From positions 1-64,000 of the forward strand of contig JAVEXZ010000005.1 in assembly GCA_034003765.1 (NCBI GenBank): a stretch of DNA of 64,000 bases, given 5' to 3'. Shown one piece after another: positions 59,577 to 64,000 of this stretch; the first letter of the stretch is position 1; every line of letters begins with the position of its first letter. A program made the position numbers and the translations under genes. This DNA is from JAAZGD01 sp034003765 (GTDB lineage Bacteria; Bacillota; Clostridia; Peptostreptococcales; Anaerovoracaceae). Under the pieces are notes generated by a model that saw only the letters and a list, made by a program, of their open reading frames with translations, did not search any database and was not told the DNA's origin.

Positions 59577-60297
59577 TAGTTTGAAAAAATTAAGAGAATA
59601 TCTTTACAAATTAAATTACAAAGACCAAAAAGAAATTGATAGATCTATAAATTTATTTGAATTATATATGGAAAATATATTAAGAAACAATGAGAAGATA
59701 AATGTAACCTCAATTAAGGATAGAGATTCTTTTATAGCAAAACACTATATTGACTCTGTAAGTATAATAAGTGAAGACGAATTTTTAAATGCAAAAGATA
59801 TAATTGACATAGGTACAGGAGGAGGATTCCCTGGAGTTCCTCTAGCAATACTTTTTCCAGACAAGAATTTTACTTTAGTTGATTCTGTGGCAAAGAAGAT
59901 TAATGTTATTAAAGATAGCATAAGTGATTTACCAATTCATAACATAGACCTTGTTATAGGAAGAGCTGAAATTATTGGTAGAAGTCCTGACCACAGAGAA
60001 GTATATGACCTTTGTGTTTCAAGAGCCGTTGCACCTCTTGAGTATCTGATAGAATTTACAATTCCCTTAATAAAAACTGGTGGATCCTTTGTAGCATATA
60101 AAGGGCCTGCAGGAATAAAGGAAATCGACCAAACCGAATTTATAGTAAAAAAACTTGGCGCATCCCTTAATAGAATAAAGGAGGTTCAACCCTTCTTAGA
60201 TGGATCAGACCACATTTTAATGGTGTTTTCAAAAGATAAATCAACACCAGAAGAATACCCTAGAAGAATGGATCAAATTAAAAAGAAAAACAAATAA
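59569..60297 (+). CDS. rsmG: 16S rRNA m7G527 methyltransferase RsmG (GidB)
   Basis: This 242-residue methyltransferase has the SAM-binding motif IDIGTGGGFPGVPLAILFP near residue 80, followed by LVDSVAKKINVI and the family motif VSRAVAPLEYLIEF. It methylates G527 of 16S rRNA. It normally follows mnmG; here it follows dnaN with an 8-base overlap. No strong SD is visible, so translation may be coupled to dnaN. parA follows. Confidence 0.95.
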   Translation: MVNSLKKLREYLYKLNYKDQKEIDRSINLFELYMENILRNNEKINVTSIKDRDSFIAKHYIDSVSIISEDEFLNAKDIIDIGTGGGFPGVPLAILFPDKNFTLVDSVAKKINVIKDSISDLPIHNIDLVIGRAEIIGRSPDHREVYDLCVSRAVAPLEYLIEFTIPLIKTGGSFVAYKGPAGIKEIDQTEFIVKKLGASLNRIKEVQPFLDGSDHILMVFSKDKSTPEEYPRRMDQIKKKNK

Positions 60298-60312
60298 TAT
60301 TTTTATAAAAAA

Positions 60313-60328
60313 TGTTTCACGTGAAACA
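60313..60328. promoter_or_regulatory. parS: parS centromere site 1
   Basis: The 16-bp palindrome TGTTTCACGTGAAACA is an exact match to the chromosomal parS consensus bound by ParB. It lies between rsmG and parA, just before the parA start. Confidence 0.95.
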
Positions 60329-60356
60329 TTTTAAGAATCTTCAGGAGGAAGTGATA

Positions 60357-61124
60357 GTGGGAAAAGCAATAGCAATATTTAATCAAAAGGGCGGTGTAGG
60401 CAAGACTACAACTAATATAAACTTGGCAGCTTGCCTAGCCTATATAGGCAAAATAATTCTTGTTTTAGATATAGACCCTCAAGGAAACACAACAAGTGGG
60501 ATGGGTATATCAAAAAAGGGATTAAAGAAAACTTCCTATGAAATTCTTGTGGATGATGATATGGATCCAAGAGAAACAATTATGGCTACTGGTATTCATA
60601 ATCTAGACATAATTCCTGCCAGCGTTCAGCTTGCAGGAGCAGAAGTTGAACTTGTTCAGATGGAAAGTAGAGAGAAAAGATTAAAGAGGGCCATAGACCA
60701 AATTAAGGGAGATTATGACTATATATTTATAGATTGTCCACCATCTCTGGGCCTTCTTACCATTAACTCACTAACGGCGGTGGACAGCGTACTAATACCT
60801 ATTCAATGCGAGTTCTATGCCCTTGAAGGAGTTAGTCAATTAATGAGCACTGTAGAAATAGTACAAAAAACTCTTAACAAAAACCTTGAAGTTCAAGGAG
60901 TAATACTGTCTATGTTTGACGGAAGAACCAATTTATCAATACAAGTGGTCCAGGAGGTTAAGAAGTATTTCAAAGAAAAAGTTTACAAAACCATTATTCC
61001 TAGAAACATACGGCTAGCAGAAGCACCAGGTTTTGGGATACCTATTATACAATACGATCCCAAATCTATTGGGGCACAGGCTTATATGGATTTTGCAAAA
61101 GAGTTCCTTGAAGGGGAGAAGTAA
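60357..61124 (+). CDS. parA: Chromosome partitioning ATPase ParA (Soj)
   Basis: This ParA/Soj ATPase of about 255 residues has the deviant Walker A FNQKGGVGKTTTNINLAACL (residues 8-27), ILVLDIDPQGNTTSGMG and YIFIDCPPSLGLLTINSL. It acts with ParB on parS to move origins apart. I chose the GTG at 60357, which has AGGAGG eight bases before it; the ATG at 60312 would encode part of the parS palindrome. It starts 60 bases after rsmG and two bases separate it from parB. Confidence 0.96.
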   Translation: MGKAIAIFNQKGGVGKTTTNINLAACLAYIGKIILVLDIDPQGNTTSGMGISKKGLKKTSYEILVDDDMDPRETIMATGIHNLDIIPASVQLAGAEVELVQMESREKRLKRAIDQIKGDYDYIFIDCPPSLGLLTINSLTAVDSVLIPIQCEFYALEGVSQLMSTVEIVQKTLNKNLEVQGVILSMFDGRTNLSIQVVQEVKKYFKEKVYKTIIPRNIRLAEAPGFGIPIIQYDPKSIGAQAYMDFAKEFLEGEK

Positions 61125-61126
61125 TA

Positions 61127-62035
61127 ATGGCTGCAAAAAACACAGGCTTAGGAAGAGGGCTTGAAGCTCTCTTTGGAGATGTGGAAATTCAATTCGAGCC
61201 TATGACCGATGATGAAAAAAAAGAGAGAGAAAGCAAGAGGCGGATAGAGGAAGAAAACTCTATTCTCTTCGTTGACATTAATAATATAAAGCCCAATGAT
61301 AAGCAGCCACGAAAAAGTTTCGATAGAGAAAAACTGGAAGAGCTTGCAGAGTCTATACTTGCCCACGGGGTAATACAACCAGTAGTTCTTAGAAAGGAAT
61401 CCCAGGGAAAAGGCTATGAGTTAGTTGCAGGAGAGAGGCGTTGGAGAGCTGCAAGAATAGCTGGTATCAAAGAAATACCCGCCATTGTAAGGGTATTAAC
61501 AGAAGAACAAAACCTTCTACTTTCTATTATAGAGAACATGCAAAGAGAAGATCTTAACCCTATAGAAGAAGCAGAAGCAGTTAGTAAGATGATGAACACC
61601 TATCAATTTACCCAAGAGGAGGTTGCTAAAAGCCTAGGTAAGAGTAGGCCATATATAGCGAATTTAGTGAGGTTATTAAAACTTCAAGATGAAATAAAAG
61701 AGATGATTCTCAACAACCAATTATCTCAAGGACATGCAAGAGCCCTTATTTCATTGCCAAGTAAAAAACAATTGCTAATAGCAAAAAAGGCGGTAAAAGA
61801 TGGACTTTCAGTAAGGGAAGTAGAGAAGCTTGCAGGTGATGATGGTCCACAGAAAAAGAGGGTAAAAACCCTTACCCCAAGCCCTGATAGAAGTAGGATA
61901 GAAAATGATCTCAAAGAAGTTTTGGGAACAAGAGTCAAGATAAAAGAAAAGGGAAAAAAGGGAACCCTAGAAATAGAATACTATTCGAAGGAAGAACTAG
62001 AAAGACTTATAGACCTATTAAAATCCCTCCAGTAA
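61127..62035 (+). CDS. parB: Chromosome partitioning protein ParB (Spo0J)
   Basis: This 302-residue ParB has the N-terminal start GLGRGLEALFGD, the CTP-binding domain with AGERRWRAARIAG (near 105) and ENMQREDLNPIEEA (near 140). The parS-binding helix-turn-helix reads TQEEVAKSLGKSRPYIANLVRLL. A C-terminal dimerisation domain ends the protein. It loads at parS and slides along DNA as a clamp. It overlaps no gene but follows parA closely; a parS site lies just after its stop. Confidence 0.97.
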   Translation: MAAKNTGLGRGLEALFGDVEIQFEPMTDDEKKERESKRRIEEENSILFVDINNIKPNDKQPRKSFDREKLEELAESILAHGVIQPVVLRKESQGKGYELVAGERRWRAARIAGIKEIPAIVRVLTEEQNLLLSIIENMQREDLNPIEEAEAVSKMMNTYQFTQEEVAKSLGKSRPYIANLVRLLKLQDEIKEMILNNQLSQGHARALISLPSKKQLLIAKKAVKDGLSVREVEKLAGDDGPQKKRVKTLTPSPDRSRIENDLKEVLGTRVKIKEKGKKGTLEIEYYSKEELERLIDLLKSLQ

Positions 62036-62036
62036 T

Positions 62037-62052
62037 TGTTTCACGTGAAACA
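62037..62052. promoter_or_regulatory. parS: parS centromere site 2
   Basis: A second exact TGTTTCACGTGAAACA begins two bases after the parB stop, so the parA-parB pair is bracketed by parS sites. Confidence 0.95.
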
Positions 62053-62137
62053 ATTAACCCCAAAGCAAAAGAGAAGGGGGTCTAAGTATCCCTACACAAA
62101 TATAGGATAAATACAATACCAGCAGAGGTTAATAAAA

Positions 62138-63016
62138 ATGTACGAACTTGTAGCGGTGGGTCAAGGGACCTATTATATGGATTGCCCTGTAAAGATAGGC
62201 TTCTTCTTTACCCCAGGAGGAGAAGTTTTTTTAATTGACTCAGGAATAGACAAAGATACCGCTAAAAAGGCGGAAAAACACATAGGAGAAAAAGGGGGAC
62301 GTTTGTCTGCCATAATAAATACCCATAGCCATGCGGACCATTGTGGTGGAGATAAGTATCTACAAGACAAGTATCTATGTCCTATATACGCAAGTTCATT
62401 AGAGGCAGCTATTATTAGAAACCCAATCTTAGAGCCATCTTTTTTATATGGAGGCTATCCATATAAGGCCTTGCAAAACAAGTATTTGATGGCCAAAGCT
62501 GCAAGAGCAGACAACATAGAAGATGCTTGCCTACCACAAGGCTTTGAAATCACTGATCTACCAGGTCATTATTTTCAACAGATTGGAATCAAGACTCCAG
62601 ATGAAGTTTGGTTTATTGGAGACAGTGTCTTTGGTGAAGAAATAATCAGTAAATATTCTTTCACATTTATGTATGATGTCAAAAGCCAATTTGAAACCCT
62701 AGATAAATTACTTAAACTAAGAGGAAATTTCTTCGTCCCCTCTCATGGCAAGGCTGGGAAAACCCTAGAATCTTTGGTATCATCAAACAGAAAAAAGATA
62801 ATAGAAGATTTGGCTTCACTTAAAGAAATGTGCAAAAAGGGAAGAAGCTGGGAAGAATTACTCAAGGAAGTATTTGATAAAAACTCTCTCCTATTAGACC
62901 ACGGCCAGTACATCCTTATGGGGTCAACAATTAGGTCCTATCTATCATACCTATACGACGAAAAAGAAATAAGGGTGGATTTTCAAGAAAATAAAATGCT
63001 TTGGTCTCTTCCATAG
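62138..63016 (+). CDS. Metallo-beta-lactamase-fold hydrolase
   Basis: This 292-residue protein has the metal-binding motif NTHSHADHCGG (His63, His65, Asp67, His68). Later LPGHYFQQIG, FIGDSVFG and VPSHG supply further His and Asp ligands of the fold. The C-terminal 90 residues are helical. It is closest in pattern to general MBL-fold hydrolases (glyoxalase II or lactonase-like); the substrate is unknown. AGAGG lies before the ATG. It stands between parB and hutH. Confidence 0.87.
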   Translation: MYELVAVGQGTYYMDCPVKIGFFFTPGGEVFLIDSGIDKDTAKKAEKHIGEKGGRLSAIINTHSHADHCGGDKYLQDKYLCPIYASSLEAAIIRNPILEPSFLYGGYPYKALQNKYLMAKAARADNIEDACLPQGFEITDLPGHYFQQIGIKTPDEVWFIGDSVFGEEIISKYSFTFMYDVKSQFETLDKLLKLRGNFFVPSHGKAGKTLESLVSSNRKKIIEDLASLKEMCKKGRSWEELLKEVFDKNSLLLDHGQYILMGSTIRSYLSYLYDEKEIRVDFQENKMLWSLP

Positions 63017-63198
63017 GAAGGGGCTTTTTAATTTACAGCGCTAAAGTGGAAAAGGTGTAGACCGCTAAAACTATTGAAGTTCGTGGCTTTTACAAAAATT
63101 CTTTGCAAAAAAACCATGAGAAACCACTAAGAATTTGATATAATAATTTAACCACTTAATCCCACTTTGATTTCATCTAAGAACAGGAGGAAGTTAAC

Positions 63199-64000
63199 AT
63201 GACCATTTCCATAAACGGTAGTCGACTCACAATAGAAGAAGCTATCCAGGTAGCAAGAAATAAGGAAGAGGTGGTTCTTGATCCCCAAGCTCTTAAGGCT
63301 GTTAAAAGGGCCCGAGATTTTGTTGATAAAAAACTAGAAGAAGGAGCCATTATATATGGACTCACAACTGGTTTTGGTAAATTTGCCGATACATTAATTT
63401 CCAGCGAAGAAACGGCGGACCTACAAAGGAACTTGATCTTAAGTCACGCCTGTGGAATGGGAAACCCCCTACCAGTAGAGGTTGTCCGCACTGCCATGCT
63501 TCTTAGGTGCAACGCACTAGTTAAAGGTAATTCGGGTATTAGGCCCCATACTATCGAAACTCTTCTGGAAATGCTTAATAAGGGAGTTCATCCAATTATT
63601 CCCGAAAAAGGATCCCTTGGAGCTTCTGGAGACCTGGCACCCCTCTCCCATATGGTTCTTGTTCTAATGGGCCAGGGAAAGGCAGAATACCAAGGCAAGC
63701 TAATGTCTGGTGAGGAAGCAATGAAAAAGGCAGGAATTACCCCAGTTGTTCTAGCTGCAAAAGAAGGGCTTGCCCTAATAAATGGAACACAAATAATGAC
63801 AGCAATTGGTCTTAATGTTCTTTGGGATTCAGTTAATCTTATGAAGGTTGCTGATCTCACAGCAGCCTTAACAGGAGAAGCCCTTAATATGATTACAAAA
63901 GCCTTTGACCCAAAGGTTCATAAATTAAGAGGCCACCAAGGACAAATGGATTCTGCTGAAAACTTACTGAGACTCCTAAATGAATCCAAAAATGCAGGTC
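63199..64000 (+). CDS. hutH: Histidine ammonia-lyase, 5' part (runs past window end)
   Basis: The first 267 residues of HutH are present. Tyr53 in IIYGLTTGFG and the MIO-forming Ala142-Ser143-Gly144 in GSLGASGDLAPLSH identify the aromatic amino acid lyase family, and NGTQIMTAIG and the HxxRxHxGQ-type HKLRGHQGQ agree. It converts histidine to urocanate and ammonia, the first step of histidine use. AGGAGG precedes the ATG. TATAAT at 63140-63145 is a likely -10, with no clear -35. A phenylalanine or tyrosine lyase is less likely. Confidence 0.93.
   Translation, partial: MTISINGSRLTIEEAIQVARNKEEVVLDPQALKAVKRARDFVDKKLEEGAIIYGLTTGFGKFADTLISSEETADLQRNLILSHACGMGNPLPVEVVRTAMLLRCNALVKGNSGIRPHTIETLLEMLNKGVHPIIPEKGSLGASGDLAPLSHMVLVLMGQGKAEYQGKLMSGEEAMKKAGITPVVLAAKEGLALINGTQIMTAIGLNVLWDSVNLMKVADLTAALTGEALNMITKAFDPKVHKLRGHQGQMDSAENLLRLLNESKNAG

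Noticed and set aside
60312..60356. Longer ParA starting at the ATG in the parS palindrome
   Set aside because: The extension encodes the parS sequence; the GTG at 60357 has a well-placed AGGAGG.

Overview
The window is the replication-origin region of a low-GC Gram-positive bacterium, most likely an anaerobic Clostridia member (Eubacteriales). The evidence is the oriC gene set (rpmH-rnpA-yidD-yidC-jag-mnmE-mnmG, dnaA-dnaN, rsmG-parA-parB, recF, gyrB-gyrA), strong purine-rich Shine-Dalgarno sequences before almost every gene, a clostridial hybrid-cluster protein with a 4Fe-4S partner, Feo iron uptake with a DtxR-type regulator, and a DnaD/DnaB-type primosome. No genus can be fixed from the sequence alone. 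No rRNA, tRNA, intact insertion sequence, prophage or CRISPR array was seen.

Layout. Nearly all genes left of about 56.7 kb are on the minus strand and all genes right of it are on the plus strand, as expected for leading-strand genes diverging from an origin at 56.8-58.45 kb. From left to right: (1) 1-8.05 kb, a replication/ribosomal block (rpsF-ssb-rpsR; DUF2232-gdpP-rplI-dnaB-dnaD-like, then a long charged helical protein cut by the window edge). (2) 8.1-13 kb, an SPFH protein with a ribbon-helix-helix partner, and a Crp/Fnr-type regulator divergent from a ferredoxin-like gene and hcp. (3) 13-23.7 kb, an APC permease and an eight-gene sugar operon (two sugar isomerases/epimerases, two Gfo/Idh/MocA dehydrogenases, a ROK kinase and a ribose-type ABC importer). 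(4) 23.9-28.4 kb, a SanA-like protein and the feoA-feoA-feoB locus, with a sequence gap inside a tandem repeat. (5) 28.4-33.5 kb, nagA/nagB, a nucleotidyltransferase, plsC, a 44-bp tandem repeat and an SGNH hydrolase. (6) 33.5-42.2 kb, trpS, a sigma factor with a cysteine-rich degenerate RsbW-like protein, gyrA, gyrB, a lipoprotein and recF. (7) 42.4-50.8 kb, an accessory cluster: an unknown coiled-coil protein, a secreted SLH-like/trypsin/FN3 protein, and a coupled HTH / PLD-helicase-DUF3427 / NUDIX set. (8) 50.9-64 kb, the origin core, ParAB with two perfect parS sites, a metallo-hydrolase and the start of hutH.

The main inferences are these. A single inversion around oriC, with breakpoints mnmG|rsmG and dnaN|recF, turns the common Firmicute order into the order seen here, and the accessory cluster lies exactly at the recF|mnmG junction. 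The HTH-helicase-NUDIX set looks like a self-contained nucleic-acid defence or repair module. The anti-sigma-like protein has lost GHKL ATP-binding residues and carries seven cysteines, so it may be a redox- or metal-responsive partner of its sigma factor. The dnaA-dnaN intergenic region holds a DnaA box followed by a DnaA-trio tract and an AT-rich stretch, which marks the likely unwinding site.
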